A stretch of DNA of 34,752 nt from Mayfieldus sp963841445 (GCA_963841445.1 CAWJCP010000004.1:1-34752), one strand, 5' to 3'. Positions 8,169-16,551 are shown, numbered from the stretch's first letter. Numbers and translations: made by a program. Notes: generated from the sequence alone by a model not told the origin.

Positions 8169-8217
8169 GCGGCCGCAGTCGCATGTCAGGCGGCCGCAGG
8201 CCGCCGCAAGTTATTCA
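8169..8217 (+). repeat. Two-hairpin intergenic repeat, copy C (5'-truncated)
   Basis: It lacks the GAAACGAAGTGGA loop and the left half of the first stem, but from GCCGCAGTCGC to ATTCA it is identical to copy A. It ends on the stop codon of the convergent carbonic anhydrase gene (8215-8217), so the element supplies that TGA. Confidence 0.8.
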
Positions 8218-8706
8218 ACGGACCTCCCTCAGCCGTCCCGTCTCGACCTCGTAGACGAAGCCCGTGACGCTCCCCTTCCTGGGGACGAAGGGACTCACCT
8301 GGATCCGGCGGATCGATGCGCGGACGCTCTCCTCGAGATCCGCGAAGCCGCGGGCCGCGAAGTCGGGCCGCTGCCCCGTCTCGCCTTCAAGTCGGTGGGC
8401 GAACTGCTCGTCGTCGAGGCCGAGCATGCCGCAGCCGGTGTGGTGGATCAGGACCACCTCCTCGGTGCCGAGCAGGTGTTGCGAGATCGCCAGTGAGCGG
8501 ATCTCCTCCACGGTGACGACTCCGCCGGCGTTGCGGATCACGTGAGCGTCGCCCTCGGCCAGCCCCAGGAGCTTGGCCGGGTCCAGTCGCGCGTCCATGC
8601 ATGTGACCACCGCGAGCTTCTTCGCGGGGGCCGCGGGAAGGTCGCGTTTGTCAAAGCGCTCCGCGTAGGCCCGGTTGTTTTCGACGAGCTCGCCAGTCGC
8701 CGACAT
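8215..8706 (-). CDS. Beta-class carbonic anhydrase
   Basis: A small beta-carbonic anhydrase of 163 residues, interconverting CO2 and bicarbonate. Zinc ligands are in VTCMDARLDP (Cys, with the Asp-Arg dyad two residues on) and HHTGCGM (His and Cys), with HVIRNAGGVVTVEEIRSL between them, all family hallmarks. No signal peptide is present, so it is cytoplasmic. The ATG at 8706 overlaps the stop of the upstream lipoprotein gene by one base (TGATG); an in-frame TTG lies at 8709. The stop codon is provided by repeat copy C. Short members of this subgroup are common in actinobacteria. Confidence 0.9.
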   Translation of the reverse strand: MSATGELVENNRAYAERFDKRDLPAAPAKKLAVVTCMDARLDPAKLLGLAEGDAHVIRNAGGVVTVEEIRSLAISQHLLGTEEVVLIHHTGCGMLGLDDEQFAHRLEGETGQRPDFAARGFADLEESVRASIRRIQVSPFVPRKGSVTGFVYEVETGRLREVR

Positions 8707-8987
8707 CAATAGCCGCCGCTCGGGCCGCCGGGACGGGTGCCGATGCCCGAGTCCGGGGCGCCGCTGCTGCTGTCGCCGGCGCTGGCCGGCGCGGACCCCG
8801 TCGTGGTGGACCTGGTGGTAGGGATCGTCGCGGTCGCGCCGCCGCCGGCGGTCGAGGGCTCAGTCGTCACATCGCCCGCGGTGGTCGAAACGCTCCGCGC
8901 CGGGCCGGTGGTCGCCTCGTCGTCGCCCCCGCAGGCACCGAACGCCAGCGCCGTCGTCGCGGCCGCGATCGCGATCGCTCGTCTCAT
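8706..8987 (-). CDS. Small threonine/serine-rich lipoprotein
   Basis: A 93-residue protein starting MRRAIAIAAATTALAFGACGG, a lipoprotein signal peptide with lipobox FGAC, so the mature protein would be lipid-anchored outside the membrane. The mature part is low-complexity, rich in Thr, Ser, Gly, Ala and Pro, and ends in PGGPSGGY; no domain is recognisable. The frame is open further upstream, but the signal peptide fixes the start at ATG 8987. GATCAT lies 8 nt upstream, a possible -10 for a near-leaderless mRNA. It is co-transcribed with the carbonic anhydrase (one-base overlap). The function is unknown. Confidence 0.7.
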   Translation of the reverse strand: MRRAIAIAAATTALAFGACGGDDEATTGPARSVSTTAGDVTTEPSTAGGGATATIPTTRSTTTGSAPASAGDSSSGAPDSGIGTRPGGPSGGY

Positions 8988-9108
8988 CGCCGCGCATGAT
9001 CGCGGAAAGGCCCGCCCGAACGGCAACTTTGCGCGCAAACTGGGTGCTTCTCTGCTCGCGGCCGCGTCCGCGCCGTCAGCCACGATCGCCGCGTGATTCA
9101 TCTGTTCA

Positions 9109-9148
9109 GTGTGCATTTGTGGTGGCTGGGACGACCAGAAATGCACAC
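9109..9148. promoter_or_regulatory. Ten-bp inverted repeat, operator or leader hairpin
   Basis: GTGTGCATTT (9109-9118) and AAATGCACAC (9139-9148) are perfect inverted arms. The 20-bp spacer contains an inner CTGG-gacga-CCAG stem abutting the right arm. It lies between the divergent lipoprotein and transketolase genes, 56 bp before a likely -10 (TAGCCT, 9204-9209) of the transketolase operon. Confidence 0.5.
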
Positions 9149-9246
9149 CCACTCCGGTTGGCAGCGTCGCTGCGTGATCAACGCGAACTCAAATGCGATC
9201 CTCTAGCCTGACCGATCCCGAGCCGGACGAGCGCGGGAGCCGCAAC

Positions 9247-10179
9247 GTGCATCTGAAGCCGGTACCCGACCCCACCCCGCAGCCGCCCGCCGCCGGCGAG
9301 CAGCCGTCGATCGCGGAGCTGGAGCGCTACGCGACGGTCCTGCGGATCAACTGCGTGCGCATGGTCGCGGTCGCCAAGGCCGGGCACCTCGACTCCTCGC
9401 TCTCGGCCGCCGACATCGTCGCCGCGCTCTATTACCAGGTGCTGCGCCACGATCCCGCCAACCCCAAATGGCCGGAGCGCGACCGCTTCGTGCTCAGCAA
9501 GGGCCACGCAGCGCCGATCCAGTACGCGGCGCTCGCCGAGCACGGTTATTTCCCGCACAAGGACCTGATGGGCCTGCGCCAGATCGGATCCCACCTGCAG
9601 GGCCACCCCGACATGACCCGCACCCCCGGGATCGAGGTCTCGACCGGCTCGCTCGGCCAGGGCCTCTCGATGGCGGTCGGCATCTGCCTCGCCCTGCGGC
9701 TCGACGGCCTGCACGAGACCGCGCACGTCTTCACGTTGATGTCCGACGGCGACATCCAGGAGGGCGAGAGCTGGGAGGGGGCCGCCGCCGCGGCGCACTA
9801 CCGGATCCCCAACCTGACCGCGATCGTGGACTACAACCACCTGCAGACCGACGGCACCACCGAGGAGGTCATGGACACCGGCGACGTGCGCGCCAAGTTC
9901 GAGGCCTTCGGCTGGGACTCGATCGAGATCGACGGCCACGACATGGGCGCGATCGTCGAGGCGCTGCGGCGCAGCCGCACCCTCGACCGGCCCGCCGCGA
10001 TCGTCTGCCAGACCAAGAAGGGGCGCGGCGTCTCCTTCATGGAGGGCCGCTTCGGCTTCCACGGCAAGCCGCCTTCGCAGGAGCAGGCCTCCGAGGCGAT
10101 GGAGGAGCTCGAGGCCAGGCTCAAGGAGCAGACGGCGGCGCTCGAGAGCTCCGGCGCCGGAGGCGAGAGCGATGCCTGA
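9247..10179 (+). CDS. Transketolase, N-terminal (TPP-binding) subunit
   Basis: Transketolase moves two-carbon units between sugar phosphates. Here it is split, and this 310-residue subunit binds thiamine diphosphate. Landmarks are AGHLDSSLSAADIVAALYY, FVLSKGHAAPIQYAALAE, VSTGSLGQGLSMAVG and the metal/TPP motif GDIQEGESWEGAAAAAHY followed by VDYNHLQTDG. GTG 9247 is preferred because GGGAG lies 7 nt upstream and a TAGCCT -10 candidate lies at 9204-9209. An in-frame ATG at 9193 would add 18 residues but has no ribosome binding site. It overlaps the C-terminal subunit gene by 8 bp. Confidence 0.92.
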   Translation: MHLKPVPDPTPQPPAAGEQPSIAELERYATVLRINCVRMVAVAKAGHLDSSLSAADIVAALYYQVLRHDPANPKWPERDRFVLSKGHAAPIQYAALAEHGYFPHKDLMGLRQIGSHLQGHPDMTRTPGIEVSTGSLGQGLSMAVGICLALRLDGLHETAHVFTLMSDGDIQEGESWEGAAAAAHYRIPNLTAIVDYNHLQTDGTTEEVMDTGDVRAKFEAFGWDSIEIDGHDMGAIVEALRRSRTLDRPAAIVCQTKKGRGVSFMEGRFGFHGKPPSQEQASEAMEELEARLKEQTAALESSGAGGESDA

Positions 10180-11170
10180 GGCAAAGACCGAGCCGATCGC
10201 GACCCGGCAGGCCTACGGCGACGCCCTGGTCGAGCTGGGAGAGCGCCACGAGGACATCGTCGCGCTGGACGCAGACCTCGCCGTCTCCACCCAGTCGATC
10301 AAGTTCGGAAAGAGGTTTCCCGACCGCTTCTTCAACTGCGGCGCGGCCGAGGCGGGCATGATGTCGATGAGCTGCGGGCTCGCCGCCACCGGGAAGGTGC
10401 CTTACGCCTCGACCTTCGCGATCTTCGCCACCGCCCGCTCCTACGATCAGGTCCGGGTCGGGATCGCCCACAACCGCCTCAAGGTGCGGATCGGCGCCAG
10501 CCACGGCGGCGTCTCTCTCGGCGAGGACGGCGCCACCCATCAGATGATCGAGGACCTGGCGCTGATGCGGGCGATGCCGCACATGCAGGTCGTCGTGCCG
10601 GCCGACTACAACCAGGCCTACGCGGCGGTGATCGATTCCTACGAGCGCGCCGAGGAGCCGATGTACATGCGCTTCGGACGTCCCTCGACGCCGATCGTCT
10701 ACGACCAGATCCCGGAGACCCTCGGCAGCGGCGTCGACGTCCTGCGCGAGGGCAAGGACATCGCGATCTTCGTCTGCGGCCACATGGTCTGGCGCGGGCT
10801 CGAGGCGGCCGACGTCCTCGCCCGCGAGGACGGCATCGAGGCCGAGGTCGTCAACGTCTCGATCATCAAGCCGCTCGACTCCGAGGCGGTCCTGAAGTCA
10901 CTGGCCAAGACCGGCGTCGCCGTGACCGCGGAGGAGCATCGCGTCGTCGGCGGGCTCGCCGACGCCGTGCGCGAGGTCGCAGCCGAGGAGCACCCGGTGC
11001 CGATCTTCGCGCTCGGGATGGGGGATGAGTTCGGCGTCTCGGGAACCGCCGAGGCCTGCATGGAGCACTTCGGGCTCACCGCTTCGGGAATCGCCGACCG
11101 CGCCCGCGAGGCGATGATCCGCAAGCCGATCGTCTCGCATCCGCCGCTGCACAGCGGCGGCCTCGATTAG
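10172..11170 (+). CDS. Transketolase, C-terminal (pyrimidine/C) subunit
   Basis: The partner of the preceding gene, 332 residues. It has the pyrimidine-binding domain with DADLAVST and FNCGAAEAGMMSMSCGLAATG (conserved glutamate that activates TPP), ASTFAIFATARSYDQVRV and ASHGGVSLGEDGATHQMIED. The C-terminal domain includes VVNVSIIKPLDSEAV and TAEEHRVVGGL. The two-gene arrangement is known in archaea and many actinobacteria. The 8-bp overlap with the upstream gene supports equal production of both subunits. A 115-bp gap separates it from ftsE. Confidence 0.93.
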   Translation: MPEAKTEPIATRQAYGDALVELGERHEDIVALDADLAVSTQSIKFGKRFPDRFFNCGAAEAGMMSMSCGLAATGKVPYASTFAIFATARSYDQVRVGIAHNRLKVRIGASHGGVSLGEDGATHQMIEDLALMRAMPHMQVVVPADYNQAYAAVIDSYERAEEPMYMRFGRPSTPIVYDQIPETLGSGVDVLREGKDIAIFVCGHMVWRGLEAADVLAREDGIEAEVVNVSIIKPLDSEAVLKSLAKTGVAVTAEEHRVVGGLADAVREVAAEEHPVPIFALGMGDEFGVSGTAEACMEHFGLTASGIADRAREAMIRKPIVSHPPLHSGGLD

Positions 11171-11285
11171 CCGCGGCCGCCGGGACCATCACGACTGGAC
11201 GCGCGCTCAGACTGCAAGGGTCGTTGCGAGTGCACACGTTCCCGCGCTCCCGCCGCTCGCGCCTCTCTAGGGTTCCCGGCGCTCG

Positions 11286-12128
11286 ATGGCGAGATTGCGT
11301 AGGAACCGGAACAGCGAAGCAGACTCGATGCCCGGGCGCCGCGGACCGGCGCCGATCGTCGAGCTCGACGATGTCACCAAGGTCTATCCGGGTGGCCATC
11401 TGGCCTTGGAGCGAGTCTCGCTGGCGATCGGCCGCGGCGAGTTCGTCTTTCTCGTCGGGCCGACCGGCTGCGGCAAGTCGACGCTGATCAAGCTGCTGAT
11501 CCGCGAGCTCGAGCCGACCGAGGGGGCCGTGCGGATCGCGGGCCGCGACATCGGCGCGCTCGCCGACAAGAAGATCCCCTACCTGCGACGCAACGTCGGC
11601 ACCGTCTTTCAGGACTTCAAGCTGCTCGCCAACCGGACCGTCTACGACAACGTCGCCTACGCCCTGCAGGTGATCGGCGCGGGGCGCGCCGAGATCCGCG
11701 AAAAGGTGCCGGAGACGCTGCGCCTGGTCGGCCTCTCGACCAAGGTCAACAGCTATCCCGACCAGCTCTCCGGCGGTGAGCAGCAGCGCGTCTCGGTGGC
11801 GCGGGCGTTCGTCAACCATCCGCCGTTGTTGCTCGCCGACGAGCCGAGCGGAAACCTCGACCCGGTCACCTCGATCGGGATCATGCAGCTGCTCTACCGG
11901 ATCAACCGCACGGGCACGACGGTGGTCGTCGTCACCCACGACAACGCGATGGTCGACAAGATGCGCCGTCGCGTGATCGAGCTCTTCGAGGGCCGCATCG
12001 TCCGCGACGAGACCAGCGGCGGCTACGGGGGCGAGGAGTCGACCAACGAGTTCGCGATGCGGATGCGGGCCGAGATGGGGGTCGGACCTGAGGGCGCCAC
12101 CAATGGCCACGCCGACGAGCTGATCTGA
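11286..12128 (+). CDS. ftsE: Cell division ATP-binding protein FtsE
   Basis: FtsE is the cytoplasmic ATPase of the FtsEX complex that regulates peptidoglycan hydrolases at the septum. It is 280 residues from ATG 11286. Walker A GPTGCGKS is at 58-65, signature LSGGEQQR at 161-168 and Walker B LLLADEP at 181-187; VGTVFQDFKLLANRTVYDNV is typical of FtsE. The protein is about 50 residues longer than E. coli FtsE, from a basic N-terminal extension and a C-terminal tail after VRDETSGGYGGE. ATG 11328 (MPGRRGPAP) is an alternative start. A TAGGGT -10 candidate lies at 11268-11273. The stop overlaps ftsX by one base. Confidence 0.95.
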   Translation: MARLRRNRNSEADSMPGRRGPAPIVELDDVTKVYPGGHLALERVSLAIGRGEFVFLVGPTGCGKSTLIKLLIRELEPTEGAVRIAGRDIGALADKKIPYLRRNVGTVFQDFKLLANRTVYDNVAYALQVIGAGRAEIREKVPETLRLVGLSTKVNSYPDQLSGGEQQRVSVARAFVNHPPLLLADEPSGNLDPVTSIGIMQLLYRINRTGTTVVVVTHDNAMVDKMRRRVIELFEGRIVRDETSGGYGGEESTNEFAMRMRAEMGVGPEGATNGHADELI

Positions 12129-13033
12129 TGGGACGGCTCGGGTTCTTCATCCGCGAGGCTTTCCGCGCCCTGCGCCGCAACGGCGCGCCCAGCATGGCCG
12201 CGATCGTGACCACGATCGTGACCATCGTCCTGCTCGGCGTCCTGATCCCGATCTTCCAGGCCGCGCAGGCCAAGAATCAGGACATTCGCGACGAGCTCGC
12301 GTTTCGGGTCGCGGTCCAGGATGACGCCACCAGGAGCGAGATCCAGCATCTGCACGCTCAGCTGCTCGAGCTCCCCCACGTAGCCTCGGTCCAGTTCGTG
12401 ACCAAGACCGAGGCGCTGGCGGAGCTCAGCAACAGTCTCAACGAGAGCGACCGCAACTTGATCAAGGAGCTCAACACCAATCCGCTGCCCGCCAACTTCA
12501 TCGTCAAGGCCGACGACGCCTCCTACCTCGACTCGATCCGCAGCGCCGTCACCCCGCCCGGGCCGAACGGGTCTCCACAGCCGATCTCACCGATCGTCAA
12601 GGACGTCTTCGACCGCAACCAGGACCGCGCCAAGGTCGAGCAGGTGACGGGCGCGCTGAAGCTGGTGCTGACGATCCTCACGGCCTTGCTCGTCGTCGCC
12701 TCGCTGATGCTGGTCGGGAACACGATCCGGCTCTCGATCTACGCGCGCCGTCGCGAGGTCGAAGTGATGCGCCTGGTCGGCGCCACGCGCTGGTTCATCC
12801 GCTGGCCTTTCATGATCGAAGGGGTGGTCGTCGGCTTCCTCGGTGGCCTGGGCGCGATACTGATCCTGTGGCTGGGCAAGGCAACGATCGTCGACCCGCT
12901 CTCGGGGACGCCGCTGTTCTCGGCCCTGAACACGATGTCGTTCCCGCTCCTGATCACGATCCTGTTCAGCGCCGCGATGATCGTCTCGGCGGTCGGCAGC
13001 GGCGTGACGCTGCGGCGCTTTCTGCGGGTGTGA
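12128..13033 (+). CDS. ftsX: Cell division protein FtsX
   Basis: The membrane partner of FtsE, 301 residues. TM1 is at about 22-44 (MAAIVTTIVTIVLLGVLIP), followed by an extracellular domain of about 120 residues that couples to hydrolases. Three further membrane helices lie near 172-195, 225-250 and 268-292 (LTALLVVASLMLVGNTIRL; EGVVVGFLGGLGAILILWL; FPLLITILFSAAMIVSAVG). The cytoplasmic loop RREVEVMRLVGATRWFIRWP is the conserved FtsX motif. It begins at the TGATG overlap with ftsE. In many bacteria ftsEX follows prfB directly; here 10 kb separate them. Confidence 0.95.
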   Translation: MGRLGFFIREAFRALRRNGAPSMAAIVTTIVTIVLLGVLIPIFQAAQAKNQDIRDELAFRVAVQDDATRSEIQHLHAQLLELPHVASVQFVTKTEALAELSNSLNESDRNLIKELNTNPLPANFIVKADDASYLDSIRSAVTPPGPNGSPQPISPIVKDVFDRNQDRAKVEQVTGALKLVLTILTALLVVASLMLVGNTIRLSIYARRREVEVMRLVGATRWFIRWPFMIEGVVVGFLGGLGAILILWLGKATIVDPLSGTPLFSALNTMSFPLLITILFSAAMIVSAVGSGVTLRRFLRV

Positions 13034-13040
13034 ACCGACG

Positions 13041-14243
13041 TTGAGGGCGTGGCCCGCGGCCGTCCTGGCGGCGGTCGTCTTCCTCTGCGCCGGGCTTTGG
13101 CTCGGCGGCCATCCCGGCAAGCTGCCGGGGCCGCTGCGAGACCTGTTCGTCGACCAGACCGCTTCGCTGAGCGGCGAGGCGGCCGCGATCATCGAGAGCG
13201 ACTACTACCGCGACGTTCCATCCGACCAGCTCCGCAACGGCTCGGTCGCGGGGATGGTCCAGGAGCTGCGCCGGCACAACAAGGAGGATCGCTTCTCGCA
13301 TTACTTCGACCCCGAGCAGGCCAAAGTCCTCGACGAGGAGACCGAGGGCCGCTTCAGCGGCATCGGGCTCACCGTCAGCGAGGCAAAGAAGGGCCTGCGG
13401 GTCGTGCAGGCGTTCAAGGGCTCTCCCGCCGCCGCGGCTGGGATCAAGACCGGCGACGTAATCGTCTCCGTGCGCGGCAAGTCGATCGCCGGCCAGCCCT
13501 CGCAGCTCTCGGTCGCGAAGATCAAGGGCCCGCAGGGAACCGCGGTGAAGATCGGGGTGATGCGCCCGCCCAGCGGCCGCACCCGCCAGCTGACGATCGA
13601 GCGCAAGGAGATCACGACCCCGGTCGTGGAGTCGTCGCTGCGCAGCGTCGGCGGCCGTAAGCTCGGCTATCTGCATCTGCTCGGCTTCAGCCGCGGCGCC
13701 CACGGCCCGCTGCGCTCGGCGGCCCAGCGCCTCGAGGACCGCGGCGCGGCGGGTCTGGTGCTCGACCTGCGCGGGAACCCCGGCGGCCTGCTGACCGAGG
13801 CGGTGCTGACCTCGAGCGTCTTTCTGCCCAAGGACGAGAAGGTGGTGACGACGGTGGCCCGCTCGGAGGGAAAGCACGTCTACCGCACCGAGGGCGACCC
13901 GGTGCCGCGCCGGCCGATGGTCGTCCTGATCGACGGCGGGACCGCCTCGGCGGCGGAGATACTCGCCTCCGCCCTCGCCGACCACGGCTTCGCGACCGTG
14001 GTCGGCACCCGATCCTTCGGCAAGGGCCTGTTCCAGGACGTGCTCGACCTCGCCAACGGGGGCCGGCTCGACATCTCGGTGGGCAAGTTCTTCACCGCCG
14101 ACGGGATCTCGCTCGCCCCCAACGGCATCAAGCCGGACGTGGTCGCCAGGGACCGGCCCGGGACGCGCGCGGACGAAGGCCTGCGCAGCGCCCTGAAAGT
14201 GCTCGGCGCGCGGGTCGCGGCCGGCCAGAGCCAGTCCCGGTGA
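13041..14243 (+). CDS. ctpA: S41 family C-terminal processing peptidase
   Basis: A membrane-anchored serine protease of 400 residues that trims or degrades envelope proteins. An N-terminal hydrophobic segment (residues 4-23, PAAVLAAVVFLCAGLWLGG) anchors it. A PDZ domain follows at about 100-185 (GLRVVQAFKGSPAAAAGIKT, GDVIVSVRGKSI). The S41 domain has DLRGNPGGLLTEAV, the nucleophile Ser303 in GGTASAAEI and the base Lys328 in GTRSFGKGLFQ; the 25-residue spacing matches the E. coli Prc dyad. The TTG start lies 7 bp after the ftsX stop. It overlaps rnr by 4 bp. The ftsEX linkage fits control of cell-wall hydrolysis. Confidence 0.93.
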   Translation: MRAWPAAVLAAVVFLCAGLWLGGHPGKLPGPLRDLFVDQTASLSGEAAAIIESDYYRDVPSDQLRNGSVAGMVQELRRHNKEDRFSHYFDPEQAKVLDEETEGRFSGIGLTVSEAKKGLRVVQAFKGSPAAAAGIKTGDVIVSVRGKSIAGQPSQLSVAKIKGPQGTAVKIGVMRPPSGRTRQLTIERKEITTPVVESSLRSVGGRKLGYLHLLGFSRGAHGPLRSAAQRLEDRGAAGLVLDLRGNPGGLLTEAVLTSSVFLPKDEKVVTTVARSEGKHVYRTEGDPVPRRPMVVLIDGGTASAAEILASALADHGFATVVGTRSFGKGLFQDVLDLANGGRLDISVGKFFTADGISLAPNGIKPDVVARDRPGTRADEGLRSALKVLGARVAAGQSQSR

Positions 14244-15988
14244 GCTCAGGGTCGCGAGGGGGCCGCGGCGCCGAGCTCGGTCGTCGCGCGGCGACCGTCG
14301 AGCGGCGCGGCCGCTTCCAGGTCGCCGAGGCGCTCTTCGAGCCCGGCCCCCAAGTCCCGCTGGAGCGCCGCTCGCGCGCGACGCCGGGCGGGATCGCACT
14401 GGTCGATTTCGGGCCGGGACGGGCCCGTGTCCTGCGCGAGCTCGGCTCCCCCGAGCTTGCCCGCGACGTCGTCGATGCGCTGGTCTGGGAGCGGATCGGA
14501 TCGCGCGGCTTTCGCCGTCGAATCGAGGAGGCGGCCGGCGACGCGTCCGCGCGCGCCGCCGCCGCGCCAGGGCCGCGGCGCGACCTGACCGCGCTTCCCA
14601 CCTTCACCGTCGACCCGGCGACCGCGCGCGACTTCGACGACGCCGTCTCGGCGCGACGCGAAGGCGACGGGGTTCGCCTCTGGATCCACATCGCCGACGT
14701 CGCCGCGCACGTGAAACCGGACAGCGAGCTCGATCGCGAGGCGAACGCTCGCGCCAACAGCACCTACGTGCCAGGCAGCGTCGAGCCGATGCTGCCACTG
14801 CCGCTGAGCTCCGACGCCTGCTCGCTGGGGCCGGGAGTGGAGCGCCTCGCGGTGACCACGGAGATCGAGCTGGGCGGCGCCGGGCAGGTGCGCTCGGCGC
14901 GCTTTTACCGCAGCCGCATGCGCTCCGACGCCCGCCTCGACTACGGGCAGCTGGACGAAGTCTTCGCCGCGCGCTCGCGGCCGCCCGAGGAGGTCGCCGA
15001 ACCGCTGCAGATCGCCCGCCAGGTGGCCGCGGGGCTTGCCGACCGCGATCGCCCCGGGGCACTCGAGGTAACCACCCCCGAGCCCGAGTTCCGCTTCGAC
15101 TCGGACGGCAACGTCAGCGGCGCCGACTCGGTCGAGGGGACCGAGGCGCACCGCCTGATCGAGCAGCTGATGATCCTCTGCAACGAGCAGGTGGCGTCGC
15201 TCCTGGAGCGCAAGCGGGTGCCGACCCTCTACCGGGTCCACGAGCAGCCCGATCCGGAGCGGGTGAAGCTGATGATCGAGCAGCTGGCTTCGCTCGACAT
15301 CCCGACCCCGCCGCTGCCCGAGCAGCTGGCGCCCAGCGAGGCGGCACGGCTGGCCGGCGAGGCAAGCCGCCTCGTCGCAGCCGAGGCGAAGCGCCGCGGT
15401 CATGGCCGCGAGGCGTATACATCGCTCGTGCTTCGCTCCCTCTCACAGGCGAGATACGACGATCGAAACCTCGGCCACGCCGGCCTCTCCAGCCCCGCCT
15501 ACTGTCATTTCACCTCGCCGATCCGCCGCTACCCGGACCTGATCGCGCACCGGGGGCTGCTCGCGGTGCTCGGCGAGGGCGAGACGGCGCCGGAGCGCCG
15601 GCAGGTGCGCGAGGTCGGCGTGCACTGCTCCGAGCGCGAGCGCGAGGCGGCGGCGCTGGAGCGCGACGCCGACGACGTCTGCGCCGCCTTCCTGCTGCGT
15701 CGCGAGCTTCACGAGTCGGGATGGGAAACCGAGTTCGAGGCCGAGGTCTCGGGGGTGATCTCGGCCGGCGCCTTCGTTCGCTTCGGGGGCGCTCTCGGCG
15801 ACGTCTACGAGGGTTTCGTGCCGGCGCGAAAGCTGCCTGGCGAGCGTTTCGAGCTCAACGATCTGCAGACGGCGCTGGTCGGCGCCAAGACCGGTCGCGC
15901 GGTGCGCTTCGGTGACCCGATTTCGGTTCGCGTCGAGCGAATCGAGACGGCGCGCGGGCGCGTCGACCTGGAGCCCGCCGAGGGTTAG
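14240..15988 (+). CDS. rnr: RNase R/II family exoribonuclease, short form
   Basis: A 3'-to-5' processive exoribonuclease; RNase R degrades structured RNA and works with tmRNA-SmpB in clearing non-stop mRNA. The protein has 582 residues, well short of the usual 700-800. It begins with a reduced OB-like region, then the RNB domain with the catalytic acidic cluster TARDFDDAVSA and WIHIADVAAHV, the AYCHFTSPIRRYPDLIAHR signature, and a C-terminal S1-like domain (GVISAGAFVRFGGALGDVYEGFV). The N-terminal cold-shock pair is at best partly present, and there is no basic tail. The GTG start overlaps the ctpA stop (GTGA). smpB follows after 10 bp. Confidence 0.9.
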   Translation: MSSGSRGGRGAELGRRAATVERRGRFQVAEALFEPGPQVPLERRSRATPGGIALVDFGPGRARVLRELGSPELARDVVDALVWERIGSRGFRRRIEEAAGDASARAAAAPGPRRDLTALPTFTVDPATARDFDDAVSARREGDGVRLWIHIADVAAHVKPDSELDREANARANSTYVPGSVEPMLPLPLSSDACSLGPGVERLAVTTEIELGGAGQVRSARFYRSRMRSDARLDYGQLDEVFAARSRPPEEVAEPLQIARQVAAGLADRDRPGALEVTTPEPEFRFDSDGNVSGADSVEGTEAHRLIEQLMILCNEQVASLLERKRVPTLYRVHEQPDPERVKLMIEQLASLDIPTPPLPEQLAPSEAARLAGEASRLVAAEAKRRGHGREAYTSLVLRSLSQARYDDRNLGHAGLSSPAYCHFTSPIRRYPDLIAHRGLLAVLGEGETAPERRQVREVGVHCSEREREAAALERDADDVCAAFLLRRELHESGWETEFEAEVSGVISAGAFVRFGGALGDVYEGFVPARKLPGERFELNDLQTALVGAKTGRAVRFGDPISVRVERIETARGRVDLEPAEG

Positions 15989-15998
15989 GCCGGCTCGG

Positions 15999-16478
15999 AT
16001 GGCAAAGCGAAGCAAGCGCAAGGCCGAACCGGGGGACGTGGCGACCAATCGCCGCGCCCGCCACAAGTTCGAGTTCGTCGAGACCATGGAGGCGGGCATC
16101 CAGCTGCTCGGCAGCGAGGTCAAGTCGCTGCGCGAGGGAAAGGCCCAGCTGGCCGACTCCTACGCTGTTGTGCAGGGCGGAGAGGTCTGGCTGCGCAACC
16201 TGCATATCTCTCCCTACGCTCCCGCGAGCACCCAGAACCACGATCCCGACCGGCCCCGAAAGCTGCTGCTGAAGCGGGGCGAGATCGAGCGACTGATCGG
16301 CAAGACCCAGCAGCGCGGCCTGACCCTGGTTCCGAGCCGGATCTACTTCAAGGGCCGCCACGCGAAGGTCGAGCTGGCCCTGGCCCGCGGCAAGGAGGGG
16401 CGCGACCGGCGCAGGGAGATCGCCGAGCGCGACACCCGACGCGAGGTCGAACGCGAATTCAAGGGGCGGATGCGTTGA
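15999..16478 (+). CDS. smpB: SsrA-binding protein SmpB
   Basis: SmpB binds tmRNA and carries it to stalled ribosomes for trans-translation. It is 159 residues, the normal size. The OB-fold core includes NRRARHKFEFVETMEAGIQL, LLGSEVKSLREGKAQLADSY, WLRNLHISPYAPAS and KLLLKRGEIERLIGKTQQRG. The C-terminal tail is the expected basic helix-forming stretch (GKEGRDRRREIAERDTRREV). ATG 15999 is 10 bp after the rnr stop. The partner ssrA gene is in this window at 24160. The operon context with rnr is functionally coherent. Confidence 0.97.
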   Translation: MAKRSKRKAEPGDVATNRRARHKFEFVETMEAGIQLLGSEVKSLREGKAQLADSYAVVQGGEVWLRNLHISPYAPASTQNHDPDRPRKLLLKRGEIERLIGKTQQRGLTLVPSRIYFKGRHAKVELALARGKEGRDRRREIAERDTRREVEREFKGRMR

Positions 16479-16502
16479 GCGTTGCCGGTAACCTGCCGTG
16501 TT

Positions 16503-16539
16503 CCGGGCGACGCCTGATCGGCACGCCGACGGCGCCCGG
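16503..16539 (+). terminator. Hairpin after smpB
   Basis: CCGGGCG (16503-16509) and CGCCCGG (16533-16539) form a 7-bp stem enclosing further complementary GC runs. It lies 25 bp after the smpB stop and 12 bp before the next start, so it could be an attenuating terminator for the ftsEX-smpB run. No U-tract is present. Confidence 0.4.
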
Positions 16540-16551
16540 TGAGATCGGGAG

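Noticed and set aside
8025..8217. CRISPR array
   Set aside because: Repeat units are internally palindromic, of unequal length and spacing, with no unique spacers and no cas genes; other copies are scattered at 29-30 kb.
12966..14399. 477-residue minus-strand open frame opposite ctpA
   Set aside because: Shadow of ctpA in GC-rich DNA. It has no motif, while ctpA carries the full Ser-Lys dyad and PDZ domain.
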